From Ehretia macrophylla (lineage: Eukaryota > Streptophyta > Magnoliopsida > Boraginales > Ehretiaceae): 64,000 nt of DNA. Each line of letters begins with the position of its first letter. The stretch's first letter is position 1. Shown piece after piece: positions 47,334 to 59,955 of this stretch. Where the stretch lies: assembly GCA_037974665.1 (NCBI GenBank), contig CM075771.1, positions 19,131,425 through 19,195,424 of the forward strand. The letters are read 5' to 3'. Below the pieces are notes generated by a model. It was not told where the DNA came from and searched no databases. It saw nothing but the letters and a program-made list of their open reading frames with translations. The position numbers were made by a program, and so were the translations under genes.

Positions 47334-47547
47334 TCACAGTGGGTTTCTGTTTACATCTTTATAGAGCAAATAGCGTGTCCGAACTTTACCAAGAGCAGCA
47401 TACCTGAAAAGGAAGTCAAATTTGTTAGTCTGCTTAACATGTCTTTTACTTCAGGGACAATAATTCTATTATAACCACACCCTACCATTGAGGAACGAAT
47501 GGAGCCATCCAAATGGCATCACCAGCTTGGACTAGATACCCAGTATT
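47334..47547 (-). pseudogene. Ureidoglycine aminohydrolase, last two exons
   Basis: The minus strand carries the C terminus of (S)-ureidoglycine aminohydrolase (UGLYAH), the manganese cupin enzyme of plant ureide breakdown in the ER. Exon about 47547-47486 reads YLVQAGDAIWMAPFVPQ and ends at a GT donor. Exon 47403-47334 follows a TTTTCAG acceptor and reads YAALGKVRTRYLLYKDVNR, then NPL and stop (47336-47334), with the Trp codon split between the two exons. Both are in frame, with no stop. However, the upstream exon lacks an obvious 3' splice site. Earlier exons are not found up to 47791 or in 56747-57923 beyond the copia element, so this is a fragment or a gene split by very long introns. Confidence 0.85.
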
Positions 47548-47791
47548 AGTGAAAAAAGGCTATGAAACAAAGTCGTATAATTGCAAAACAAGACTGGAAT
47601 TGGAAATAGCACACAAAATGATGCATAAAAATAACCTAGACCGGAAATTTCTAGAATTCAAATGGGAGCAAGCTTAAACAAACATTTCATATGATTTGGT
47701 TTTAATACACTATTGGTATTTGCAAGATTCTCATATTTCAAGTCAAAGCTCTGCTGATTATTTCAGATTTGTTGTACTTGAGCGTAAGGTC

Positions 47792-49266
47792 TGTTAGATT
47801 ATATGTCTTAAAAGTCAATTTTAGGACATAATAATTATATTATTTATTTAATGTGGGCAGTCCATTTAAATATAATTAATACGATTAATTATTTAAATAA
47901 GAGTCCTTAGAATAATATTTAAAGATTCTATCCTTAAGAGTAAGGATATGAGTGACAGAATCTATATTCATAAATATATTCTAAAATAGTCCTCAATCGT
48001 ATGATAAATTAATTGGGCGTTGATTTATCCGGAAAGATCGGATTACAATCTACCATCTAAATAATATGAGATATTGATTTGGGCAATTAGTCTCATATCG
48101 TAAGGGTAAATGTATAAGTGCTTGCTGAGAACAAGTGACTGGACATGACCGCTAATACAATGAATTACATGGAATGGTCAATAATTCATTGTACAGTGTA
48201 ATGATGTAATTAAGTCCTTAGACCTGAGATACCACGGTTATCTTGTGTTAGGGATAACGTGATTTGCTGGTGCAATAAAGCTAGTACTCATCAAGGATTA
48301 GATAATATACTTAGTGGTTACGATCTATTCCGGCATAGAGATAGGTGTGTGTAGATACGGAATCTGTCAATTAGGGATCCTATGCGATCTATTGATTGAG
48401 TAACTAGAAATCTTTGGCCAAGGTAAAATAGTAGAAGTCGTTCCACGTATTATTCATAAGTTACTGATTAAATAGATTTGGACATATGATTGAGTAATAG
48501 AGTTTGACGACCCTATCCATGACTCTGGCTCAATCGGGACGATTCAGACAGAAGGAATTAGTTGCATGATAATTACTAAGGATTCGAAGAATTTCACTTC
48601 ATTATTAGTTGGGTAGTTGTGATATACTGCTAAGTATCACTCACGACTTGCGATAAATAAATTAGAAGAGTTCTAATTAAATATTAATTGGATTAATATT
48701 ATTTCGCTGCTAATTAATTATGAACCCGATAGGTCACACACAAATGGAATTTACAGATTAATTGGATTAGAGAAAAGATTAAATTAATTTTAGGGTCGTC
48801 CTAATATTAATTTAACTAGGCTCGTAGTAACTTGATATTGATCTGGTTATTATGAGTCCAAGACTAGTCTATTTAAGACTGGCCTATATGTGGCCCTAGG
48901 TCATATATGTTTCCTATATAATGTACTATTCTGAAACAGGTTTAGCTAGCACAAAAATCATAGTCAGAATAATATATAAGATTTCTCTAGAAAACCTAGT
49001 GGGGTGAAATCCAATTAAGGGTGCAAATTCTGTGTGGATACTTTTGGAGGCTTCACAATTGGGGAGCTTTGGATTGTTCAGATTCTGTAACAGATTCGTC
49101 ACTAGAAAGGTAATCTTGAAATCTTTAATGCGTAATTAATAGTTGATTATTTATGCATGTTGTAATCTACGTAATTAGCCATGAACAGATGCATGAGTAT
49201 TAATTTATTTTCGCTGCATTTTATTTAATTATAAAATTATTTAAATACCATGCACGATTTCTAACA
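47792..49266 (+). repeat. 5' LTR of the copia element
   Basis: Begins TGTTAGATTATATG and ends GATTTCTAACA. It matches 55273-56746 throughout. Confidence 0.93.
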
Positions 49267-49267
49267 A

Positions 49268-49279
49268 TGGTATCAGAGC
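49268..49279 (+). other. Primer-binding site of the copia element
   Basis: TGGTATCAGAGC one base after the 5' LTR, initiator-Met tRNA type. Confidence 0.9.
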
Positions 49280-49679
49280 CACCGTTCATGCCTGTTACGT
49301 GGTTATTTCAATTTTTAGCACAAAATTGTATAGCACAATTAATAGTGTCAATTTTAATAATTTGTGAAATTATTGGATTAATAGATTTTGAATATATTAT
49401 TTGGTATGCCCATAAATTTAATTCGATTAAATCGTAGCCCTGAAAGCTCTTCCCAAATTTAGTTTTGTAAAATTATTCTATGAAACTAATTTTTGTTTTA
49501 TGAGATAAACAGTTTCAAAATTGTTTGAAAAACAATTTGTTGTTTTTGAAATTGTTTAGTATAGTTTCGGAAAAAGGGTTTTTGCAGTTTCAAAATTGGT
49601 TTTGGACTATTTTGCATTTTTTCTGAAACTGTTAACAAAAAAAAAAATAAAAAAATTTCTCACCCATCTTCTTCACAGA

Positions 49680-50110
49680 CAGCGATGGACCACCTTGGTG
49701 CCGCCGCTGCCATGGCCTGACTAAGCTGCGAGAAAGAGTCCTCGCGACTCAGCCCATGGCTTAAAGCCATGGTAGAGCCGCAAGGCTCTCACGGCTTCAA
49801 CCGCGAGGAGCCTCGCGACTTCAACCACGAGGAGCCTCATGGCTCCTATGGCTGCAACGTGAAGGGCCGCGAGGGACACCTCGCAGCCCTCTCACGCCCA
49901 GCCACCATGGCTGCGAGGAGGTTGTCCTCGCAGCCGTAGTGGCTGTCGCAACAGAGGGGTTTGCCACCATGGCTGCACGACAACCGTGGTGGCTGAACCA
50001 TCGTGACATCCACCATGGTTGTCGCGACAGAGGGGTTTGCCACCATGGCTGCAAGGTGCAGCCATGGTGGTAAGGGAAAAATGAAGAAGATGGAGAAAGG
50101 TGGGCTGGTG
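49680..50110 (+). other. GC-rich leader segment with internal repeats
   Basis: A GC-rich block within an AT-rich element, with recurring CACCATGGCTGC, GCCATGG inverted pairs and a duplicated piece (AACAGAGGGGTTTGCCACCA and its near copy, about 75 bp apart). It lies between the primer site and the expected gag. No recognised protein. It may be a captured host segment or a structured leader. Confidence 0.55.
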
Positions 50111-50125
50111 GCGCAAGGAAGAAAG

Positions 50126-50142
<17 letters not shown>

Positions 50143-50222
<80 letters not shown>
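50143..50222. repeat. (AT)n microsatellite
   Basis: About 80 bases of near-perfect AT dinucleotides following an A-run. Confidence 0.95.
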
Positions 50223-50224
<2 letters not shown>

Positions 50225-50999
50225 GGATTTGGGTAGGGTTTCGAATCCGACCCAGATCCATATTCGGGTTGGATCCGAATATGGATCCGCCCAGATCCAA
50301 ATCCCAATCTGTTTGGGTTTTGGGTTAATTTTGTTTTATTATTCTTGAAAGTTTTAATTGAGCTTATGGACTTGGGCTTTCAATTAAAATGTTTGATTTT
50401 TTTTCTTTGAGTAATTGAGCATACAAATACTTAGGCTAATTTTAGATTTACACCTTAATAAAATAATTGGACTTATTTTATTGTCAGGGCTATTTTAAAG
50501 TGTTTTAAAATAGCATTGGACTTCCTTTGTGGTCTGAATTGGGCCAGGCTTTAATTCGGACTTGGAATAAATAGTGTGGACTATTTTGTTTTATGAATTA
50601 GGCTGTTGGCTTCTGGACTGGACTTTAAATCAAATAAATTGGATTTATTTATCTTTTAAAGTTAAGAGTTAATTAATTTGTGTTTGGCAAAATTAATTAA
50701 AGAAGTTCAAATACATTTTTGACACTTTAAATTAATAAATAGTTTATTAATTATTAAATATAATTTGATTATATTTATATTTTATAAATATGAGATATTT
50801 ATGGAATAAATTTAATAAAGAGTTTATTAAATAGAATAAATTTAATAAATGGTTTATTAAATTGAAAAAAAAAATCTAATGTACATGGTTTATATTAGAA
50901 AATTAATTGTGCTATACTTGTAGTTAATTAATAAATTATTTATTAATTAATTACTACAAATATAATGAGATTATATTTATTTAAATATGAGATATTTAA

Positions 51000-53900
51000 G
51001 GATCCAAATTAATGACGGTGTTTATTGATTGGATTAATCTAATATAATGAGATTATATTAGGAAACTAATTGTGCTATATTCGTAGATTACTTTTCTTTA
51101 TTATTTGCTATGTATGTGGGTGATCATGGACTAGTCTTGTGTGTATGAATGGATGAATGAATGAATGTCATTATTTTATTTATTTACCCATTTTAGATTT
51201 TATGTAATATTTTAAAATGGGGTTTGCATGCCTCTTATCCCCGTTTTAAATATGTAAAACCCTATTCCCATTTATGTATCCCCATTAGATTAGGAATCTA
51301 TGTACATAAATGTAATGGAAGATCAAGATGAAGACATCAAGAGTTGGTGAGCCCAGTTCGCGAAAGGAGTTTTGTGAAGCCGAGGTAGAGCAGCCCATGA
51401 ATCTATCATGTGAGCCCTTTATTTGATTTAGGTATTCAACCCAGTGGCTCGGGTTGATAAGTGCTCCTAGTCCATGATCATCTCTTTTTTTTTTATGCAT
51501 TTATTTATTTATTTATGCGATAAATATATGATGAATGTATGTATGTTTCTATTTTATTTATGCGATAAATTAAAATTAGAAGCATGTGAAAAGTGAGAGC
51601 TAAATTAAAGACCAGCAAACCTTCTCAAATTAAATATTAAGTTAATAATGGTGTAGTCTTGAGAAGATTATATCATTGCATTCCGTTATCGTAGATTAGT
51701 TTGTGTATTGGGTAAGTAAGTAGCTGGCTATGGACACATAGGGGTTATTTATTTGTATTAACATATGAACTAAGTCTATATAAGCATGAGATGTGGAAAA
51801 TTTAGATTCTTACTGGCAATCATAAATCTATCATGTAAGGTATCGGTATTGCATTGATCCAAATTTCCAGAATAATGGGTTTAACTTAAACAATCTTGGA
51901 GACCAAAAAAATCTATAATGTGAGGTCGAAATGATTGGAGGCAAGAACAAATTGGAATTTATATGAGATACATTGAATAAGAGGTTATTCACCTATTTGT
52001 TTTAACTTCGCCAAAAATCTAAAATGTGAGTTGGGTTAAAATGAATGGTTCCCCAATTCCGCTAAGAAAAACATCTTATTGTTTTTTTGTTTTCCACTAG
52101 GGAAGTGTGGGATCCGAAAAATTTAGTGGGGGTTACTGTTTGATTTAAAGACCCAAATCAAATGGTTAATAATATAATTATCTAACATCCTTAGAAATTA
52201 CTGCCTATATAATATCGGATAGGAACCCAACCTTCTATTTTAACTAAGACCAAACTTCGATGACTAGCTCTATGTTTTGAGAATTGTTCTCAAATCTAAG
52301 AAAGTCATACACGTTCTAGATGCAAAAATAAGTTGTCAAAAGATGCAAGAGAGCATGGATAATGTATCCATCATTAATTACTTACAAGAGTTGTAAAGTA
52401 AGCAAGATAAGACAACTAGGTATGAGATATCTAGTGGTAGATATGAGATATCTTGAAAATTGTCCCAAAGAATAACTAGAGGAATTGATTTGAGAGTATA
52501 TGTTCTCAGGATGAGTATCTTAAGTCCATGAGTTTATTTATGGTTTATCATATGCAGACAAATCTAATCCTTAAAATCAATTCTTAATTCTCTCTTGTCA
52601 TTCATAATGGATTTTTTCATGTGAATACATTTGACACAACCCTTGGAAATGAGAGTCATATATCAAGGGTAGATTTGGAAGAGTGGAACATAATTGGTAA
52701 AATGAAATTATTTTCACTTCAAGAAAAGGAGAACTACTAGGACAGGAAAATCCAAAAGACTTCAAAGAGTTTGAAGAGAAATTGATGTCCTCTATAAATA
52801 CATCTCGTCTTCTCGTTTACCCATCTGGGTGTTCATTAATTTTGGAATAATTGTTATTCATGTATTTCATTTATTTGGAAAATAAATGAATTGACACTAA
52901 TAAATTAATGAATAAAGTCTTATATAGATAATGACAAGATAAACGAGTAATATGAGAGATTTAGAGATACTGATAACTCTGGATTATCGTGGCACTTACA
53001 AGTAGGTCATAAAGGAGAAACAAGAATCACACAATTGGTGAAAGAAGGACTGGTAAGCCCTTGAGGCCCCAGGACATTCCCACACGTGAATCTTGTGTTC
53101 TTAAAAAATGATCAAATCACCCTTTGAAGGACAAAGTCAAAGGACCACAAATATTTAGGGTTTATACATAGAGATGTATATGGGCCTTTTGGTGAAATAG
53201 CCCAATAAGGATTTAGCTACCTTACATATGATTGTCATAAGTATGAATCTGAATCTTTTGAAATGTTCAAGGAATTCAGAGCTAAAGTAGTAAATCAAAC
53301 TAGAAATGAGAAGTAAGTCTCAATGATGAGATCATGGAGAATTCTTCGCTTCAATTTCTAAATAAGTATCTCAAAGGAAAATAACATAGTTACTTCATTA
53401 ACTCCTTCTAGTATTCCAATGCTTGATGAAGTGTTGGAGAGAATAAGTTGGACCTTGTTGGACATGGTCTTGTAAATAATAAACTATGTTGATTTATAAT
53501 TTAGCTTGTGAGGCTACATTCTCCTTATAGCAGTTCGTCTTTTGGATAAGGTCACTTCCAAATTAATCTTAAGTACTTTATATAGGATATGAGAGAACAA
53601 GATACCTAGTCTTAAGGTGTTAAGAATGAGGGTTATCATGTTTTCAATTAAAGGCTTTAGATTGATAAATTGGAAATGAGATTAATTGGTTATCCCAAGG
53701 ATTTGTTGAGATATACTTTCCCTTACTGACTAGAGAGTTTGTTAGCAAGTACAACTTCTTCTTAGAAGAATAGTTCATCTGAGAAGATAGTGTGGGAATA
53801 AAGTATAACTCAATAAGGAGTTACTGAGCAACCAGTTAACCTGAGTCAAATCTAGGATTTGATTCTAGAAAACTTAATCCAAGAGCAGCTGATTATTTAA

Positions 53901-55250
53901 CAGTTTTTTTTCAGATTAGAAAGATGACAATAATCATGTTGATGATTTTTGTCAGCTATGAATAGTTATGTTTGACATAAACTTAAATGGCTTGGGGCCA
54001 TAAGATCTTAAATGAATAAAGGTAGAGACCTTTAGGACAAATGGTAAAAGATTATTGTCATAGGTAATAAGTTGACTATGAGGAAATCTTTTCACCAATT
54101 ATTAAAATTCATTATGATTTATTGGCGATAGTTGCACACTATTATTATGAGATGAGGTAGATGGATGACAAAACGACATTTCATAATGACTTCATTAATG
54201 AAGACATTCATATGGATTTGTCGATACATTTTGAGTCCAATGGTAAGTCACAAAGAGTGCAAACTAAAAGGGTCCATTTATGGACTTAATCAAGTCTAAA
54301 GAATCTAGAACATTCGATTGACTTCATTAAGAATGAAGTTGAATCTTGACTACACAAGTAGGTCTAGTTATTCAAATAATTTCTCCAAATAAATTTTGGG
54401 ATAATCCACTTGAGTCCTTAGAAATCGATCTATAGCGATAGATCAAAAGGATTAATGGGTTTTTCCAAAAGGGTGTTAAAGATGTTTAACATGTATACAT
54501 GTTCTAAAAGAGGATTGTTCTCTTTTAAGATATGACGTTTATCTCTCTAGGGCTGTGAGTCCTATAACTGCTAAAGAGAGAGAGACTGGACACATGAGGT
54601 TCAAAGTGCTGCAGAAATTGAGAATCTTATGTACGTCATGCTGTGTTCAAAGACATGATATCATAAATGTTATAAGCAGATGTCTGTCTAATCCAGGTTA
54701 GGAACGCTGGAAAGCAATCAAGAACATTCTTAAGTACTTGAGAAGCACTGAAGAAATGTTCTTGGTATATGGAGAAAAGTAAAATTTAAAGTTTTATAGT
54801 TTCAGGCTGAGAGTCTGAAATGGATTATTGAAAATCCATATATGGGTTCATACTTACCTGTAACGGAAGATCAATTATTTGGAAATATTCCAAATATTGG
54901 TACAATTGCAGATTCCAGAGGTTGAGTGTATCGTTGCATCAGATGTAACAAAAGGAAGTGGTTTGGATCTAGGAGTTCGTAACTGAACTCAGGATGGTTC
55001 CTTCCATTAAGTCAACGGGTAGTGCTGTGACGATAATGGAGCTGTAGCGCAAGCTAAGGAGTCTAGGTCTCACTAGAGATCCAAGCACGTTAAAGAGGCA
55101 TTACCACATTGATCAGAGATTGTGGAGAGAATGATATTATGCAGTAAATAACGTCAACAGTTGGCGGTGCTAGTCCACTAACTAAGGCAATGATTCAACA
55201 GTCATTAGATTACCATCTTGAGAAGATAGGTATGAGATACCGGGGTAATT
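51000..55250 (+). pseudogene. Decayed gag-pol region of the copia element
   Basis: No long frame remains. Short islands show copia reverse transcriptase and, near 54920-55190, the end of RNase H. Earlier parts (gag, protease, integrase) are too decayed to place by eye. Confidence 0.6.
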
Positions 55251-55260
55251 GGTTTTAGTG

Positions 55261-55272
55261 CAAGTGGGAGAT
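55261..55272 (+). other. Polypurine tract of the copia element
   Basis: CAAGTGGGAGAT just before the 3' LTR, the usual plant copia form. Confidence 0.85.
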
Positions 55273-56746
55273 TGTTAGATTATATGCCCTAAATGCCAAT
55301 TTTAGGACATAATAATTATATTATTTATTTAATGTGAGCAGTATATTTAAATATAATTAATGCGATTAATTATTTAAATAAGAGTCCTTAGAATAATATT
55401 TATAGATTCTATTCTTAAGAGTAAGGATATGAATGACAGAATCTATATTCATAAATATATTCTAAAATAGTCCTCAATCATAGTATAAATTAATTGGGCG
55501 TTGATTTATCCGGAAAGATAGGATTACAGTCTACCATCCAAATAATATGAGATATTGATTTGAGCGATTAGTCTCATATCGTAAGGGTAGATGTATAAGT
55601 GCTTGCTGAGAACAAGTGACTGGACATGACCACTAATATAACGAACTACATGGAATGGTCAATAATTCATTGTACATTGTAATGGTGCAATTAGTCCTTA
55701 GACCTGAGACACCACGGTTATCTTGTGTTAGAGATAACGTGATTTGCTGGTGCAATAAAACTAGTCCTCATCAAGGATTGGATAATGTACTCAGTGGTTA
55801 CGATCTATTCCGGCAAGGAAATAGGTATGTGTAGATATGGAATCTGTCAATTAGGGATCCTATGCGATCTATTAATCGAGTAACCAGAAATCCTTGGCCG
55901 AGGTAGAATAGTAGAAGTCGTTCCACGTATTATTCATAAGTTACTGATTAAATAGATTTGGACATATGATTGAGTAATATAGTTTGACGACCCTATCCAT
56001 GACTCTGGCTCAATCGGGATAATTTAGACAAAAGGAATTAGTTGCATGATAATTACTAAAGGGTTTGTAGAATTTCACTTCATTATTAGTTGAGTAATTG
56101 TGATATACTGCTAGGTATCACTCACGACTTGCGAGAATTAAATTAGAAGAGTTCTAATTAAATATTAATTAGATTAATATTATTTCGCTGCCGATTAATT
56201 ATGAACCCGAGAGGTCATACACAAATGAAATTTACAAATTAATTGGATTAGAGAAAAGATTAAATTAATTTTAGGATCGTCCTAATATTAATTTAACTGG
56301 GCTCGTAGTAACTTGATATTGATCTGGTTATTATGAGTCCAAGACTGGTCTATTTAAGACTGGCCCATATGTGACCCTAGGTCATGTATGTTTCCTATAT
56401 AATGTAATATTTTGACACAGGTTTAGCTAGCACAAAAATCATAGTCAGAATAATATATAGGATTTCTCTAAAAACCTAGTGGGGGTGAAATCCAATTAAA
56501 GGGTGCAGATTCTGTGTGGATACTTTCGGAGGCTTCACAATTGAGGAACTTTGGATTGTTCAGATTCTGCAACAGATTCGTCACTAGAAAAGTAATCCTG
56601 AAATCTTTAATGCGTGATTAATAGTTGATTATTTATGCATGTTGTAATCTACGTAATTAGCCATGAACGGATGCATGAGTATTAATTATTTTCGCTGCGT
56701 TTTATTTAATTATAAAATTTTTAAATACCATGCACGATTCCCAACA
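55273..56746 (+). repeat. 3' LTR of the copia element
   Basis: Begins TGTTAGATTATATG and ends GATTCCCAACA, followed by the target duplication AGGTC. Confidence 0.93.
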
Positions 56747-57923
56747 AGGTCAGTCTTTCAAAAATTAGCAATTTGTGAAGGATGCAGGAGCAATTTCACA
56801 ATCAACCAATATCATGTACACGTGTCATGTTCCAGAAAGTTATAATAGCAATTGACAAGTTGGCACCTTCTCACAAAAGTCATGCACAAAAAGTACAAAT
56901 TTTACCAGCTACCGCCTAAGCGATAAACACCCTGCCCTCTTCCAAAAGCAACAAACCATGCTAATTGTAATGGACTTCATGCAATAACCAATATGGCAGG
57001 CACAAACTATATAAGAGCATTGTTGGAGTTGCAGCTTAAAGAACTATTTTATCAAAATTTAAAGGCTCTACCTTCTACCTAGATTGTAACATTTTCTGGA
57101 GCCTTGTTTTAGAATAACTTGTTGGTACCCAAGAGGGTGAATTACCATGTACAAGAGCAATTGTGAATCTCAAAGGAGACATGAATAGTTCTATCCAAAA
57201 TTCAAGGAAAAAAAAAAAAACTCAATGTAAAACGTTACTCTATCACCTTATTCATGCTGTCTTACTTTCCTGGTTACTACATTCTTTCCATCTCTGTTAA
57301 ATTTCAGTCACTAGGTAAGGTCTTGCTTTCCCTTTATCAATTAGTAACTGCCCAAAACTTTTTTAGTGTCTCCCAACTCGGGACCGTTTACCTTTGACTA
57401 GATCTGCCCAATACAAATCTAAGGCATTTGTGCTATCCTTTTTAAAATCAAAAGCAGATGTATGTTAAGGCTTGAAATCCTATATATAGGATCTCAACCC
57501 AACTTGCAAGACTGTCAGTAATGCCTCTACATTCATCTTTAAATGTCTACCACGTGAGTTCAAGGTCCAGTTTCTCCACCACAATAGCTAGCAGTATAAT
57601 CATTAATCATTCCTTTTATTACTACTATCGCGGACAGAGATGTTTCCATCCTTTTCTCAATCTGATAAATTTATCACATAATCTGTCACTCTCAAGGTTA
57701 AGGAGACTAATGGTTTCCTCCCTGTTTTCTTCTTTAATGCATTTTCAATCTAAAAGCAATACAAACCTCAAGGATTGTCTTAATCTTTTAGAAGTCATGA
57801 ATCCATTCTATGAGTCAACTTGGCCAAATTTTGGTTCAAAATCACTGATATCTCCTGTAACACAATATCTCCGAAAGCAATTTCTCTACTAGGGAACTAA
57901 AAAACAAGGGGAACCACAGTCAC
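56747..57923. other. Continuation of the pre-insertion locus, no gene recognised
   Basis: Native DNA to the right of the copia insertion. It may be UGLYAH intron, but I found no UGLYAH exon. The open stretch at 57521-57892 (+) has no recognisable domain and looks like chance. Confidence 0.45.
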
Positions 57924-59955
57924 TGTCACGCCCCGACCCCAATCTATCGCTAGGCTAAGACCGAAACATGACGTTTGTAACTCTTAAACTTGTAAATTGA
58001 AATTTTAACAACCTGTACAACAATTCATATTCCATAGAGGTTCAAAAGTCTGTCAATTACATCAGCCTAATAGGATGACCATAATCTGTTACATATATAC
58101 AATACCTTGATTTACCTGTTCAATCATAAGGACTATCCAACAATCAAGTATCTAGGTCTCAAAAGAATAGGAGTAAAAACTTAGTTACATTAAGTTGTCC
58201 AAAAGAATATTACATAATCCAAGTTGTCTGAATAGTATTTGACTTCAATTAACAAATAAGCAGATCACAATAAGCAAAAGTCATTCTCATCGAACCATGG
58301 TTCTCCATCATCAACTTGAAGGGCCTGATCGGGCACTGCCTCACATGTAATTGATCAAAAGAGGGGTGAGCTAATCCTGCATATAGCTCAGTGAAGATTG
58401 AATAGGTAGGGTTTTCACAAAGGTTTTATCATTTCGCAATCGTTTTAGCAATCGTGCAATGTATAGAATATCATAATGGGTACATTCATAAATCATATCT
58501 TCTCCCGGGGTATCATTGGTTCCCGGAAATTAGATTGTTCCGGGGTATTCAATGGCACTCGGCAAGAGAATGAGACAATTATTTGGTAGTCGAGATATAC
58601 CGGCAAACCCGGAGGTCCCGTCATTACCCCCAATCAATTATCTTAGTAGTCGAGGTATACCGGCAAACCCGAAGGTCCTGTCACTACCCCAATCAATTAT
58701 GGTTGCAACCTAACCGCGCATTTACAATTCATATACATATGCATTTTACATAAGCATGCAAGTTCAATCAATCATGTAGCATATTAAAGTGCCTCCCATA
58801 TTCCGCATCATGCAAACATACCAAACGAATGTCATATACTCAAAGGGCATATAACACACACAATATCTAACATGTAAGTTCTTTTAATACTAACACATAA
58901 TAACGAAAATCTACAAGTTGGCCATCACACCTAAGTTAACGTAGGAATGGCATAATGCATATAAAGAGTCAAAGAAGTTGTCATCTTACATTGTCGACAT
59001 TCATTAGCCTCCCAAGCACCATATAAGAGTTAGCAACTATCTAGCCCCAATCCAAGGCACAAATTATTCAATTAAAGTCAATTAAAATAAACTAGGGTTC
59101 GATGCGGTTCCAACGCAACTGACCGTGCCTCAATCCGACATCTATAACTCCCGAAATTACTAAAACAAGTTATTTACTCTTTTCAGCATTTTGGACAACC
59201 GGGCGATACATGTTCCATCCAGTCGACCGGATGAAGAAGGTAATGACCTGATGGCTCAGTGGGAAAAACACAACTTCTACAACAATCAATCTTGCAACCA
59301 CACAACTCCCTACCAAAAATCAAGCATGCTCAAGGTGATTATTAGATATCATACAAGAGTTCAAACTTCACCCAATCACCCTTCCTCAACAATCCACAAA
59401 CACCCAACATGAAATTTCAATTCCTAGATCTACAACACAGAAAATACTCAATCTTCACATTTAAACTCTTGCATGCAACTTTAGCAAGACTAGCAACACA
59501 TAATCATCAAATAACTTGAATGAACTCTTTAAATATTAGTTTTGAAGAATCCCTCACCTTTACAAAGAGTTTGAATGGAATAACAAGTGCTAGAAAGCTT
59601 GTATGAGCAAGAAAATAGCTTGAGGGTGACTCAAAATGACTGAACTTCCTTCTCCTTCCCTCTTCTTCCTTCTTCTTCTTCTCCTCTTCAAATAGTGTAG
59701 TTATGTATGTGTATGTGTGCTATAGAGTTTTTGTGTGTGTGTGTGTGTGGTGTAATAGGTGTGTAATTGTGTGTGTAATGTACGTATATAGATAGGATAT
59801 TTTAGTTTGGTTGCCAAAAGACAAGAGTGCCCTCCAACTAAAAGCTCATCTTCTAGTTTGCCTTTCTAGCTAGTTTCTAACTAATTAGTTGCTAGTGTAA
59901 TGCAATATGATTTAATTATTAACTACGCCATCTAAATTACTCAAAGACACGTAAT
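57924..59955 (-). mobile_element. Tekay-like LTR, reverse, interrupted
   Basis: The + strand starts TGTCACGCCCCGACCCC, the reverse complement of the conserved LTR end seen at 3474, 10612 and 31373. A GT-rich stretch near 59730-59770, the GAGTGCCCTCCAACT block (about 59827) and the AATTACGTGTCTTTGAG block (minus strand, about 59938-59954) match the LTRs at 1115 and 28615. It has an internal tandem duplication of about 65 bp (TATACCGGCAAACCCG twice, 58583-58700). The rest of the LTR is cut off by the element at 59956. Confidence 0.82.

Larger units (their letters stand above)
47792..56746 (+). mobile_element. Ty1/copia LTR retrotransposon (decayed)
   Basis: Two LTRs of about 1.475 kb and target duplication AGGTC on both sides (47787-47791 and 56747-56751). 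It has an initiator-Met primer site and a polypurine tract. Traces of a copia reverse transcriptase (about 54080-54300, MDDKTTFHNDF-like) and a C-terminal RNase H (about 54920-55190) are visible. It is broken in many places with no long open frame. The LTRs differ by eye at about one base in 20, so it is younger than the Tekay element at 1115. It sits in DNA upstream of the UGLYAH exons. Clade not resolved. Confidence 0.9.

Noticed and set aside
49821-50348. Overlapping open frames with long Ile-Tyr runs
   Set aside because: They come from translating the (AT)n microsatellite and the GC-rich leader. No known domain.
57521-57892. 123-codon open frame
   Set aside because: No recognisable motif, AT-rich, no codon-use signal, no splice or UTR context. 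Most likely chance.
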